In this document: positions 13,210-24,460 of the stretch, piece by piece | How positions within the stretch are numbered: the stretch's first letter is position 1 | Layout of the letters: each line of letters opens with the position of its first letter | Assembly: GCF_002865645.1 (NCBI RefSeq) | Contig: NW_020194521.1 | Location: 186,001 to 250,000, forward strand | Reading direction: 5' to 3' | DNA length: 64,000 bases | DNA from: Hyaloscypha bicolor E | Lineage: Eukaryota > Ascomycota > Leotiomycetes > Helotiales > Hyaloscyphaceae | Translations under genes and position numbers: made by a program | The notes under the pieces: generated by a model | The model's database searches: none | Seen by the model: only the letters and a program-made list of their open reading frames with translations | Told to the model about the DNA's origin: nothing

Positions 13210-16200
13210 ATTTTCCTTTTTATAATAAGCTTATTCCTGAGCTTTATAAAAGCTATTAATTTATCTAATTTCGTATTATATTCTCTTTTAAAATAAAACT
13301 AGTATTTCGGATATAAATATTATATATAAAAGGCTAGTATTTTTACTATATAATCTAGAAGAATTTATTATTATTTCTATATAATTTTAGACGAGTATTA
13401 TTTTTTATATAATCTAGCTAGTATTATAGGTTTTATAAAAGTTCTAGTATATTAATATTATTATTATAGAAACTTTATAAAACTAGGGAACTATTACTTA
13501 ATACTAAAGCTAGATATTATACTAGATTTTTATTCTAACTAATTTACTAAATTCTATATTTTAGCCTATTTCTTACTAGCTTAACTATAATAACTCATTT
13601 AATATTATATTCTTATTTATTATTTTCTAGTATTAATAGAGGCGGTTTCGAGTTTATTTAATTTAATAAAGAATTCTAGGAGTTTTTTTATAGTTTCTTT
13701 ATATAAAAAACTAAGTATATCTTTATAATTTCCGGTAGTTTTAGGAAAAATAAGTAATTATATTATTTTAGAAGCTCAAAGAGGCCCTTTATTTAATTTC
13801 CTAGCTTCTAATTCAAATAATTAAATTTCTAGTACTTTATAATAATCTATATTTTATTTCCGACTTTGAAATTAATTAGATAGTAATACTTATTAGCTTA
13901 TACTATATATTATTTCTATATATTATTTTATATAGCCTTAAATAAGTTACTATAATTCATATAATTAATTTACTAATACTTTAGCTTTATTTTTATTTAG
14001 TTTCTTCTTAGGTAAGTTAGCTTTAATAAAAAAATTCTAATTTAAAAAAATATAAAACTTATAGCCCTTTTTAGTTATAAATAGAAACTAGTTAATAGTT
14101 TTATACTAAAAGAAAGCTATTAATAATTAATTATAATAACCTATTTATTTTAATTATTTTAGTAATAATTAATATATAAATATAATCTTTAATTAAAATA
14201 CTAATTAATAATCTTCGTTTATTTATTTATTTAAAGGTAATTAGTTATTAAGAACTTAAGCTTAATACTAATTCTTATATAAAATTCGCTTTAAAAATCA
14301 AATATAAATTAGGATTCTTAATCTAATATAATTATTTCTAAAATACCTATTTAATATATTATATAAAATAAAAATATAGGTACTAGCTATTTAGCTATAA
14401 TTATATTTTATACTTGAATTATAATTAGATATTTAAATAAGTAATTTACGAATATAATAATTATATTATAGTTTAATTTATTTTCTAGATAGCTCTTAAA
14501 ATCTATAATAATATATTATTAGAAGTAATTAGAAACTAGAAAGAAATAAAATAAACTAGGTTTCTTATTTTTAGATATATATAATTTTTTATAAGTATAA
14601 TAATTACTATAATATTAATTAATATTCTTACTTATAAATAGCTAGTAATATTACTTTTTTAATAGCTAATAGACCTTTATATATTTAGGATATTTAGAAA
14701 AGATTTATTATATATTTTATAAATTAAAATAGTTTATAAAAATAATCCGAGAATTATTTTATTTTCTATAATATAAAGTTTTCTATAATATAAAAAAAGG
14801 CCGTTTTATAATATCTAGATATTACTTTTAGTTTAGGCTATTATATATAACTTCTTTAAATCTAATAATATATAATTATTTTATAAGATCTTATTTATAA
14901 ATTATAAACTATTATATTTAATAAGAGCTTCTAATAGTACTTTTATAAGAGCTACTATAGTAAAATCTATTAGTAAAGCTTCTAAGAAAATATCTTTTTC
15001 TAGAGGAATTATATTTTTAATAAAAGTATTTTCTTTTAGAAAGTCTTTAGTAAATATTTGGTTTTTAGAACCGAATTCCAAATTAAATAAGCTAACTTTA
15101 TAAAATATTACTATAAGCTATAAGTTATAGATAATTTTTAAATTAATCTTATTTTTAGAGAGAAATACTTGAATTTATAACTTTTTCTTAATCTAGTTCT
15201 AAGTATTTACTTTATTTTATTTTTATAATAAAGTATTTATTTATTTATTTAATTTTCCAAAATAATATATAAGCTTAAAATAATAATAAAATAAGAGCTT
15301 AGCCTATTTAGCTTATTAAAAAGAAAGCTTCTTAATAGTTATAAAGTATTCTAAAGGCCTTCTAGCTTAGTTTTCTATTTCTCTAGTATTTATATTATAA
15401 TAAATATTTCCTTATTATATATATTATAATTAAGTTTTACTAGAAATATAGTTTTGGAAAAATAAGCTATAAAATACTAAAGGCCTATTTCTGAGTCTTA
15501 TTAAAATAGTAGACTAATAATTACTTTTTTAAATATATTTATTTCTACTATTATAAGCAGATCTGAATTATAGTATTATAAAACTAGAATAGAAATTATA
15601 GCTTTCTTTAGATAAATAAAAGCCTCTTAATATTACTTGAATTATTTGAAGAAAATTTCCTTTTTTTTTAAATAAAATAAGAAATCTAGTAATCTATTTA
15701 TATTTTCTAATAAAGTATTTATAAAAGTTATAGAAGCTAAAGAAGAATTATATATTCTTAATTATTTTTAAGAATTACTAGTTATATATTATTTTAACTT
15801 TATTAGAATCTATTTTAATACTAGATATAGAAATAATAAAGCCTAAATATTTTATATATATAATTTTAAATTCCGATTTCTTAATATTTATTTAAAGACT
15901 AGTAAGATATAAATAATCTAGAACTTTTTATATATACTATTTATATTCTATTAGGTTCTCTAAATAAATAAGAATATTATTAAGATATATTATATAAAAG
16001 TTATCTAGATATTTAAAAAGTATATTATTTATATAATATTAATATATAGCCGGGTTATTTATAAGGCCTTTTTAAAAAACATTATATTTATATACTTTAT
16101 AGTAAATATAAAATATTATTAGCTCCTAAAAGTTCGGGTTTATAGCTATATAATAGAAAGCTTAATAAATATTTAATTTAGTATAGATTTTGGCCTTAGA

Positions 16201-19200
16201 TAATTAATTTAAAGTCTTATTAATAAATAAAAGAAAATATTAATTCTTCTAGATAATATTATTTAAATAGTAGAAATTAATATAGAAATATAAACTTCCG
16301 TTTACTTTCTTTATAAAAAGAACTAGAAAAGTAAAAAGAGCCTAACTAGCTTTAATATAGCTCTTAACTAGATTATTTTCTAAAAAATACTTGATTTCTA
16401 AAAGCTTTTAAATAAATTATTACTAAAGAAATTAATATCTAATATTCTCGGTTTTTTTTGGGCCTTTAATCTAAATCTTATAATTATATAATTTATAGAA
16501 AAGAAAGAAATTAGATTTCTTTTTAGAGAAAATAGAAATATATTTCTTAAGTTCTAAAGATAATATTCTTTATAGCTACTAAAACTCTATTTCTTCTAAT
16601 TATTAATTCTCTGGGCCAGAAATAGCTTCTTTTTTTTCCGAGCTTTAAGCTTTTTATTAATCTTATAAATAGAGATTTAACTAATAATATTATTTTTTCT
16701 TTTAGTTATATAATTAAATATTATAGAAATAAGAATAGCTAGGTCTAATATTTATTTTTTATTAAGAACTTCTTCTTATTTCTTTAGCTTTTATTTAAGT
16801 ATTATATTTTAATTAGGCTATAAAAGCTTCTTTTTTATAGTTTTATATAATTCTCTCTAATTAGTTTAAAAAAAGAAAAATTGTTTTAGAATAGAAGGTT
16901 TTTAGGAATAACTTATAATAGAATCTTATTAATTAGTATTTTTTTAATATTTCTTATTAAGTTACTTCTTTAGCTATTATTATAAAATACTAATAATATA
17001 ATTAAATTATATAAATTTAAATTTATTTTTTAGCTATATAAGCCTATATTTTCTATAATTAACTAGAATATTAATATATATTATTTATTTTTTACTAAAA
17101 ATAATATTATAATTTCCAAGATTTAGGATAATTATAAATATATTAATACTTTATTTATTAATTAGAAATAAGACTTTTATATATTTCTTAGTAAACTTAG
17201 CTAGCTTTCTATTAAAACTATATATAATATAAAATAAAAAAAGAAGTTATAGTTCTATTTCTAAGAATTATTTTATAAGTTAAATAAGCTTTATATTAAT
17301 AAAAGTATAACTATTATCTCTAGTATTAATAAGGAAAGAAAACTTAATTCTTAATTTATTTATATTAATAATATAGGATATTATAAAAGTATTTTCTTTT
17401 CTTAGATAAATTAAGTTAATCTTTACTAAATCCATATTATAAGTCTCTAAAATAGAGACTTTCTTTAGAAATACTTATTTTCCGGTTTTATATTAGAATT
17501 AGAGCTTGAATTCTTTAAATACTTTATTAGAATAATATATTCTAGTAAAATAGGAACTAAGTTTAACTTAATTCTAGAAAAAGCTACTTTAATTTTCTTA
17601 TTATATAGAACCGAATAGTATTTAATATAATAGCCAAACTTATTATAATTAAAATATTTAATAATTAAGAGATTTTTAGTTTTTATAGAATATTACTTAT
17701 ATTTATAAGAGAATATATATTTAATAAGAATAGTTAATATAGGTTTCTTGGGCTTTTTCTTAGGAATATATTCTTTAGAAATATATAGAAATATAATACT
17801 AGAAATAAACTTAGCTAGAATAGCTCTTACCTTTTTATATTTCTTAGTCTTTTTATATATAGCCTTAATTTACTAATTATTAGTAATATAATACTAAATA
17901 AAGCAAGTAGTATTAATAGAAGAATTATTATAATATATATATACTAATTTCTAAAGCTTTAATAAAAGCTTTTTATTTAGTTTATATTTAATATCTTAAA
18001 AACTAATATTACCTTTTATAAATAATTATAAAAAATAAAATAAAATTCCTGAAATACTTAACTAGAATATATTTAAAGCTTACTAAAGTTATAGCAAGTA
18101 TTCTATATCTTATTAGAATTAGAATATAGCTTTTTTAGATAGGAATAAAACTTTAAGAACTAATAATACTAATTCGGACTATTTTTATTTATATAAGAGT
18201 TAGTTAGGGCAAGAGTATTACTAGTAAGTTTATTAGAAATATAAATAATTTTAAGATTCTTTAAGAAATATAAATTAATATTTCCTTATAACTTATTCTT
18301 AATTTAAACTAGCTAGTTATTAAAAATAATATAATCTCTAATAAAGAGAATTAGATCTAGAAGCTTAGTAATTCTAGTATTTCTAAAAAAATATATATAA
18401 GATATAAGAGATTTTAAATAAGAATAAATAAAAGATAATTCGAAATTCTTTTAAGAAAGGTTTAAAATAGCTAGAGTAAATAGAGCAAAAATAGTTAGAG
18501 CTACTATAAGCTAATTTACTATAGCTATATAGTATTTAATATTATTCTTGAGCTTAGTATTATAAAGTTTAATATTCTCGAAAATAGCTTTATTATAACT
18601 ATAGGTATTCTTATATAAAATAGCTTTTTAGATATTTTTCTAATAGCTCTTTATAATAATATCTAAGAATAAGATATTAGATTTCTTGGTTTATTTATAT
18701 AACTTTCTAGTAATAATATAATCTTTAGTCTCTAGAAACTTTATAATAAAAATAGAGGATTCTATTTCTATAGACTTATTTATAAATTCTCTAGGAATAC
18801 TAATAGGATATTCGGTTCGGGAAAGGCTACTAACGGGATAACCTAAACTAGTAAGAGCTTTACCAGAAGCCTTAGTAGAAGTTAATATAGTTCCTGGTTA
18901 TATAATATCCTAGGAAATTAATCTATTATACTTTTTCTCTATTATATTCTCTCTAGTAATCTCGTTACTAGTATATATATAGGGCCTATAAGGTTATAGG
19001 ATAGGGCTTAAAGGTAGTAGTTAGGTTACTGGCCTGTATATGCCTATTACTCTAGAACTTAATTAAAGAGTAGCCTTTATTTGAGGTTTTTTGATTTTCG
19101 GGTTTTTGGAAGGGTTTCTAATATACTACTAGTATATATTTATAAAGGTATAAATACCTGATTTCTCTAATGGTTCTAAAGCTTTTTGCTTTTGTTATTC

Positions 19201-19320
19201 TGGAGTCTATTACTTGTATTTCTGAGGTTCCGTTATCTTGGCAGTGCCTATATTACTAATAGTTCTGAATTAGTTTATTTAAAATCCTCTATAAGATTAA
19301 AGAAAGTAAGCTTTAAATAC
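13210..19320 (-). pseudogene. Degenerate gag-pol of Gypsy copy 2
   Basis: The minus strand carries the same protein order as copy 1, from gag near 18800-17600 to the chromodomain-like tail near 13560. Every domain has multiple stops at Gln/Trp positions. No open frame is left, so the element cannot be autonomous. RIP is weaker towards the right end (about 18800-19320), where the untranslated leader retains CpG and CpA. Confidence 0.8.
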
Positions 19321-19594
19321 TATTACGGGTATGGTATTCAGGACTTGGAAAGCAAGATAGAAGGTCCCTTACAAAGACAATTCAAAGCTAAGGAAGGGAA
19401 AACTAGAATACAGGAGGCTGCGAGGGAGTATATGTACCCCATAGTACGCTAGTCCCGAAGGGGCTTAGCCTTCTAAATATCTCTAGTGTATTCCAAGCAT
19501 ACTTCCCTAGCGAGGCGGCCGCGTTACGTGCGCCTAGGAGGTATCTGGTATCTGGCGAGGCATCTCAGATACCGGGCATCTGGGAATCGTAATA
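19321..19594 (-). repeat. 5' LTR of Gypsy copy 2 (almost unmutated)
   Basis: Starts TATTACG and ends CGTAATA on the + strand, an inverted terminal pair. It contains GC-rich stretches such as GGCGGCCGCG and an inverted GGTATCTG/CAGATACC motif near 19548-19576. It is the best available template for the family's original LTR. A short open frame inside it (19186-19452) has no protein-like features and is not a gene. Confidence 0.9.
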
Positions 19595-19599
19595 CTAGC

Positions 19600-20500
19600 C
19601 ATTAATAATTTTGTCTATTAACTACTTGACTATCCTATAATAAACTACTTCCCGAAAGTTGGATTAATTAGAATATAAGGCATATAATAGCAGAATAATA
19701 TATAAGTAATTAAGGTAAATAAGCTATAGAGTGACGGTTGCAAGTGTAATTGATTCCAAGAATTAATTCTAGTAAAAGACTAATTAATACCCCTTTCCAA
19801 AGCTAGAAGCGTCTTCCTATATATTCCCTAGTACTTAGCCAAGCATGCGAAGCCCTTTACTTAATCAGGAAATGTGATCCCATGCAATCCGTATAATTCC
19901 GATCGCAAGCTTTACCCAAAATAGGAAACTAGATCTATAATATCTGATACCTGTCCATGCGCCATCACGTGTGCCCATTACAGTCGTATAGTAATTTCGG
20001 TTTGGTGCGGGCCAACTCGCTTTCCCCGACTAAAAGGAAGGGCCTCTTTTAGTCGCGACATTAAGTCCGACTATTACGTGAGAACATGTACTTATACCAA
20101 ATTTCAGCCCAATCCCTACTATATTAGGCCTAAACAAGTAATCTCACTGCAATAATATACTAACTTATATTTATATTAAAAAATGTAACTCAAGGTTTTT
20201 AAAGAGTTTAGATAACTAATTACAAGTTGTCGACATCCCTAATCGACACCCGGGAAGGCAGTGGTCGTTTTAGTTTTTCTCGTTTTAACTAGCATTATAT
20301 GTCCAGAACAGGGAGACTGTTCAAATAAAATGAAAGAAACACAAAGACAGGCCAAGTGAGATATAGCTAACTAGATGGTTTAAATAGATAGTGCGGTTTT
20401 AATAGCAAGGCGAGAGATTGCTCACCATGCTATACAAGGCATGTTCCCCTTTCACAGCCACGGAGTGAGTCATGGAAGTTAGCATTTCTTTTGATTACTT
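19600..20500. other. Intergenic, no gene seen
   Basis: Normal-composition sequence at the edge of the RIP block. One clear hairpin lies near 20027-20056, with arms CGACTAAAAG and CTTTTAGTCG around GAAGGGCCT. Nothing else was recognised. Confidence 0.5.
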
Positions 20501-21070
20501 ACAAACCTGCCGGCTGATATATCTAAACCCTTACCAGACCTCGCTACTCACCAAAGTTACCGCTCACCAGAACTAGTCTTCGACAAAATCGCTGGAGTAC
20601 GAAGTGATCTCTGAGCGAGCGTGATGATGTACAATCTTCAAGATTCGAACGGGCAGGAAATTGTTCGATACGTTCGACGATAGTATAAATCAGTATCTAT
20701 ACCTGATGGTACTCCTGCTTTGGAAGCTTCCGGAGCGGGGTGGTCCTCGTGGGAGGCGCACGGGAATTCTTTCGAGGATGCAACTGACTCTGACGGCCGG
20801 GCTATAAAGCCGGTTGAAATTAGTGTGGAGACTCAACGTCTTACGGGTCAACCTGAATATCAAGTTACTCAAGAACCTCGTTTAATTCGAGACGCACTTT
20901 TCCTTGGACTTTTGTATACGAAATTTGGGCCTGAAAACCACATTTATCGGGATATACCAGAGAATCAGATTGAGATATTCGCTGATCTTCTTGAGAATAT
21001 CTTCAAGTATGATCTTAGGGAGCGGTTCAGTGCTATAGAGGTACTAGATCATGTATGGTTCAAAATGTGA
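20500..21070 (+). pseudogene. Protein kinase C-lobe pseudogene
   Basis: A remnant of a eukaryotic protein kinase of the fungal SRPK-like type, from the activation segment to the end. Across frames one reads SYRSPELVFDK (20555-20587, the APE-like region), SDLW with the Trp codon now TGA at 20612-20614, CTIFKIRTGRKLFDTF (about 20627-20675), then MVLLL-KLPER. Near 20737 a missing base shifts the frame, giving WSSWEAHGN, and the last frame (20720-21070) ends with the subdomain XI signature of RERFSAIEVLDHVWFKM. The ATP-binding N-lobe and catalytic loop (HxD, DFG) are not found upstream. At least two frameshifts and one stop make it non-functional. The 116-residue open frame is only its tail. Confidence 0.7.
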
Positions 21071-21650
21071 CCCGCAGTATTCTGGATTTGCGAGAATTGA
21101 TGTTTGGGCTTACGAAAGTCCTGGGCCCAATGAAATTACTTTTTGTGAACGCCACCTATGAGCTGGAATATAGAAGGGCAAAGTGCTGAAGATTTAAGTG
21201 CCGCAAATGGCTTGAATCATTGATATTTATGTGAGCAAAGACATTGAAGCAGCGTGTCTCAACTGACTGACTTGGTCATCTGTGCAGCGGTAGATAATCA
21301 TCTTCAAGACCGGTTTCTTCAGAGCCATCATATCACTGCTGAAATCCATAACTTCCTCCGACTAGGCCTGGCTAGTTTAAACAACAGCTTAGAAATGGGC
21401 AATAGCCAATTTTGCTTGTTCCATCCGTGGTCCCTTCGAACTCCAGCTACCTTTATTGGCGTCCCTGCCTTGTTTTCCAACTCCTAGGAATATATATGCA
21501 GACCTTTTCAATCAACATACATCGAATGTGTTGCCAACTCCTCGTCTCCCTTCAGCCTCCACTATACCCTCGTCCCTCGGACAAATCAAATGACGAATCT
21601 CGCCGTCTGGCCCCTCGGTATTGAAATTGAAATAGGCCATCGCTCGCCCG
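21071..21650. other. Intergenic, no supported gene
   Basis: Two short overlapping + strand open frames (21254-21487 and 21412-21624) have no domain, signal peptide or family resemblance that I can see. They are best treated as chance. Confidence 0.4.
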
Positions 21651-21773
21651 CTAAATAATAGCTAGGTCTTGTGACCAACAACAGCCAGAGCAAGCACCAG
21701 GATCAGAATAAGCTCGAATAGTAGCCGCTGCCACGAGGGCAGTGAACAAGATAGACTTCAAAGTCCGAGACAT
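21651..21773 (-). CDS. Possible first exon of a small secreted protein
   Basis: A 40-residue minus-strand frame starting at 21773 begins MSRTLKSILFTALVAAATIR, a textbook secretion signal: a basic start, a hydrophobic core and small residues before a plausible cleavage site. It is followed by a short Cys-rich piece (CSGCCW) and a stop. The internal Met is preferred to the upstream one at 21896 because only this gives a signal peptide. If real, it is a very short peptide or exon 1 of a spliced gene; no convincing splice donor was identified. Chance is a serious alternative. Confidence 0.25.
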   Translation of the reverse strand: MSRTLKSILFTALVAAATIRAYSDPGACSGCCWSQDLAII

Positions 21774-22340
21774 TGTACAAGGGGTATGATGAATGCTGAC
21801 GGAGAGGAATGAACGGGGCGGACAACAACCCCCCGTAAGAGAGGGGTTTGTGAATTTGAGATGAGCACTAAGAGTTCGCCGATTCGTGGAAACCACCCAC
21901 TAGCTTCCATTAACATGAAAGGTTCAAGAATCTCAACGGGAAGTATCATCTTTTCGATTGGAGGATGCGGTCTGCAGGGTTTGGAGGTCGTCTGATGTAT
22001 TCTACTTCGGAAGGAGGGTGTTTCTATCATCGAAGCTGAGCCCGAAGGCTATCGCCCTTCCCGCCATATTTGTTCAGGGGAGCAGCACATTATTGTGGGG
22101 AGACAAAAAAGATTCCCCGCATTAAGGAAGTAGACTGCCGGCAAAGATATAGCCACACAAGTGTGTTGCTAACGCCTTAGATGACTCGCGGACTGCTATT
22201 ACACCTTGATGCCCCGTTACTTGCAGTCTCCGCAGAGTGCATGAGCGCTGTGGTAGGTTCCGTAGTTCTCCAGGTCGATCACAACTGTTTAACCAATTGA
22301 CAGTGCAGGCGGCCACATTTTCGTACGCTACCTTCTAGCT

Positions 22341-22643
22341 TCACGATCCCCGCGATCCGGAGGGGCTGCCGTTCCTGGATATAGCGCTGCGGGGTGCATT
22401 GCCCTGGATCGACCTCCACGAATGAAAACCTTCTTCTTCCACCATAAAACGTTTTTGACCAAGTGGAGATAAATACTGCACCTGAAGTCCGTTCACGCGC
22501 TCCAATCGCAGGCCTTTATCAACATCTAGTCCACACGCTCCAATGGCCGCGCCGCCCGGAAAGTCATGCGCACGATGATGAGGATCGTGTGTTGTGTTGA
22601 TTTCGAAGGGAGGAAGGCTGCCAATGTACTGTAGCATTAGCAC
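22341..22643 (-). CDS. Hypothetical minus-strand ORF, possibly an exon or gene remnant
   Basis: A 100-codon open frame of protein-like composition (stretches such as HDPHHRAHDFPGGAAIGACG and VQYLSPLGQKRFMVEEEG). I do not recognise the family. It ends less than 200 bp upstream of the arabinofuranosidase start and points away from it. A short Cys-containing stretch in another frame, just downstream on the same strand (about 22300-22220), could be a further exon, because a GTAACG donor-like site follows it. Intact gene, decayed gene and chance frame cannot be separated by eye. Confidence 0.25.
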   Translation of the reverse strand: MLMLQYIGSLPPFEINTTHDPHHRAHDFPGGAAIGACGLDVDKGLRLERVNGLQVQYLSPLGQKRFMVEEEGFHSWRSIQGNAPRSAISRNGSPSGSRGS

Positions 22644-22822
22644 ATATACTCTGTCTATAATTATTGGAGGAAAATCCTCACTGCTCTAGAAGATGGGAAC
22701 CAGACAGGCCAGACACCTCGCGGCTTTAAAAGCTACGATGTAGCCGTTCTGCTTCTTGTCGAAGAGCAAAACGCTCACAGTCGTGCCCGATCCCACCGTT
22801 CCTCCCCCAAAAGTGATCAAAC

Positions 22823-24343
22823 ATGTTCTCGAGATCAAACGTCGAACGCACCTGCGTACTCGCTCTCAGCCTTGTCGCTACGGGCTCCCTTGTTGCTGCT
22901 GGACCCTGCGACCTCTTCTCTTCCGGGGGCACGCCCTGCATTGCCGCGCACAGCACCACTCGCGCCCTGTACAGCGCCTATGCAGGCTCACTCTATCAGG
23001 TGAAACGTGGCTCCGACAATACCACGACCAACATCGCGCCACTGTCCGCGGGTGGTGTTGCCAATGCCGCCGCCCAAGACACCTTCTGCGCCAGCACGAC
23101 CTGTCTAATTACGATTATTTACGACCAGTCCGGCCGCGGTAATCACCTCACCCAGGCGCCGCCCGGAGGCTTCAGCGGCCCGGAATCCAATGGCTACGAC
23201 AATCTGGCCAGTGCGATTGGGGCACCGGTCACGCTGAACGGCCAGAAGGCGTACGGCGTCTTTATATCGCCTGGCACCGGCTACCGCAACAATGCTGCAA
23301 GCGGCACAGCTACCGGCGACGCGGCGGAGGGCATGTACGCGGTCCTCGACGGGACTCACTACAATGGCGGCTGCTGCTTCGACTATGGCAACGCCGAGAC
23401 GAACAGTCATGATACGGGCAACGGCCACATGGAGGCCATCTACTTTGGCGACAGCACCAGCTGGGGCTCTGGCTCCGGCAGCGGCCCTTGGGTCATGGCC
23501 GATCTGGAGAACGGCCTGTTCTCTGGCCTCAGCGCTGGCAACAACGCGGGGGACCCGTCGATCTCCTACCGCTTTGTGACTGCAGCTGTCAAGGGGGAGC
23601 CCAACCAGTGGGCGATCCGAGGCGCCAATGCTGCGTCCGGCGCGCTGTCGACGTACTACAGCGGCGTGCGCCCAAGTGTGTCTGGCTACAACCCGATGAG
23701 CAAAGAGGGCGCCATCATTCTCGGCATCGGCGGCGACAACAGCGTCAGCGCGCAGGGCACGTTCTACGAGGGCGTGATGACCTCCGGCTACCCATCCGAT
23801 GCCACCGAGAACGCGGTGCAGGCCAACATTGTCGCCGCCAAATACGCCACGACGGCCTTGACCAGCGGCCCGGCCCTCACTGTGGGTTCCTCGATCTCGC
23901 TGCGGGCCACCACGGCCTGTTGCACGACCCGCTACCTCGCACACACCGGGTCCACCGTCAACACCCAGGTCGTCTCGTCGTCCAGCACCACCGCCCTCAA
24001 ACAGCAGGCCAGCTGGACCGTCCGCGCCGGCCTGGGAAACAGCGCCTGCTTCTCGTTCGAGTCCGTGGACACCGCCGGGAGCTACATCCGGCACTACAAC
24101 TTCGCGCTCCTGGTCAACGCCAACGACGGCTCCAAGCAGTTCCACGAGGACGCCACGTTCTGCCCGCAGGCCGGCCTCAACGGCCAGGGCAACTCGATTC
24201 GATCTTGGAGCTATCCCACCCGCTATTTCCGCCACTACAGCAACGTGGGCTATATCGCGAGCAACGGAGGCGTTCACACGTTCGACGCTGCTACCTCATT
24301 CAACGACGACGTGAGCTGGGTGATTAGCACCGGCTTTGCTTGA
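22823..24343 (+). CDS. abfB: Alpha-L-arabinofuranosidase B (GH54 with CBM42)
   Basis: A secreted enzyme that removes terminal alpha-L-arabinofuranosyl groups from arabinoxylan, arabinan and related plant cell-wall polymers. The single-exon 506-residue frame matches the usual family length (~500). Residues 1-26 are a signal peptide (hydrophobic core LALSLVATGSLVAA). The GH54 catalytic domain spans about 27-345, and the arabinose-binding CBM42 beta-trefoil about 350-505. By comparison with the known family, the nucleophile is Glu229 in WVMADLENGLFSG and the acid/base is Asp305 in GIGGDNS. The vicinal Cys184-Cys185 pair typical of the family is present. G+C is far higher than in surrounding DNA and there are no RIP-type stops. 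A TTTAAAA box lies near 22725, and a GCGGGG (CreA-like consensus, weak evidence) at 22389. There are no co-oriented neighbours. It looks functional. Confidence 0.95.
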   Translation: MFSRSNVERTCVLALSLVATGSLVAAGPCDLFSSGGTPCIAAHSTTRALYSAYAGSLYQVKRGSDNTTTNIAPLSAGGVANAAAQDTFCASTTCLITIIYDQSGRGNHLTQAPPGGFSGPESNGYDNLASAIGAPVTLNGQKAYGVFISPGTGYRNNAASGTATGDAAEGMYAVLDGTHYNGGCCFDYGNAETNSHDTGNGHMEAIYFGDSTSWGSGSGSGPWVMADLENGLFSGLSAGNNAGDPSISYRFVTAAVKGEPNQWAIRGANAASGALSTYYSGVRPSVSGYNPMSKEGAIILGIGGDNSVSAQGTFYEGVMTSGYPSDATENAVQANIVAAKYATTALTSGPALTVGSSISLRATTACCTTRYLAHTGSTVNTQVVSSSSTTALKQQASWTVRAGLGNSACFSFESVDTAGSYIRHYNFALLVNANDGSKQFHEDATFCPQAGLNGQGNSIRSWSYPTRYFRHYSNVGYIASNGGVHTFDAATSFNDDVSWVISTGFA

Positions 24344-24454
24344 GTCCTGTCCAAATCCATATTGAAGTATCGGCGCACCTCGTGCCTTACTAATCATGTC
24401 CTCTACCTGTTCGCTCGTTTATTGTATCTATGCACTAGAATAGGAAAAGACATA

Positions 24455-24460
24455 AATAAA
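24455..24460 (+). terminator. AATAAA polyadenylation-like signal of abfB
   Basis: AATAAA lies about 112 bp after the abfB stop codon, in an A/T-rich 3' region. Spacing suits a fungal mRNA 3' end, but the motif is common in A/T-rich DNA. Confidence 0.4.

Larger units (their letters stand above)
12934..19594 (-). mobile_element. Ty3/Gypsy chromodomain retrotransposon, RIP-degraded (copy 2)
   Basis: A minus-strand element of the same family as copy 1. Its two 274-bp LTRs lie at 12934-13207 and 19321-19594. The 5-bp duplication CTAGC is exact on both sides (12929-12933 and 19595-19599), so this is one intact insertion. The reverse-transcriptase box reads YLNNILIY on the minus strand near 15968-15999, and the degenerate zinc knuckle lies near 17600-17660. 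The interior and left LTR are heavily RIP-mutated, but the right LTR keeps most CpA and CpG dinucleotides, so mutation is strongly asymmetric along the element. Confidence 0.9.

Noticed and set aside
19186..19452. 88-codon frame at the end of Gypsy copy 2
   Set aside because: Lies across the LTR and leader of a retroelement on its antisense strand; no protein features.
1..19600. Centromere or mitochondrial DNA as the cause of the A/T bias
   Set aside because: RIP-type transitions between repeat copies and recognisable LTR elements explain the bias. A centromeric location is possible but has no direct sequence support.
23105..24277. 390-codon open frame on the minus strand within abfB
   Set aside because: Antisense shadow of a G+C-rich gene: low-complexity Ala/Gly/Val/Arg composition and no domain. 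The + strand frame has clear GH54/CBM42 motifs.
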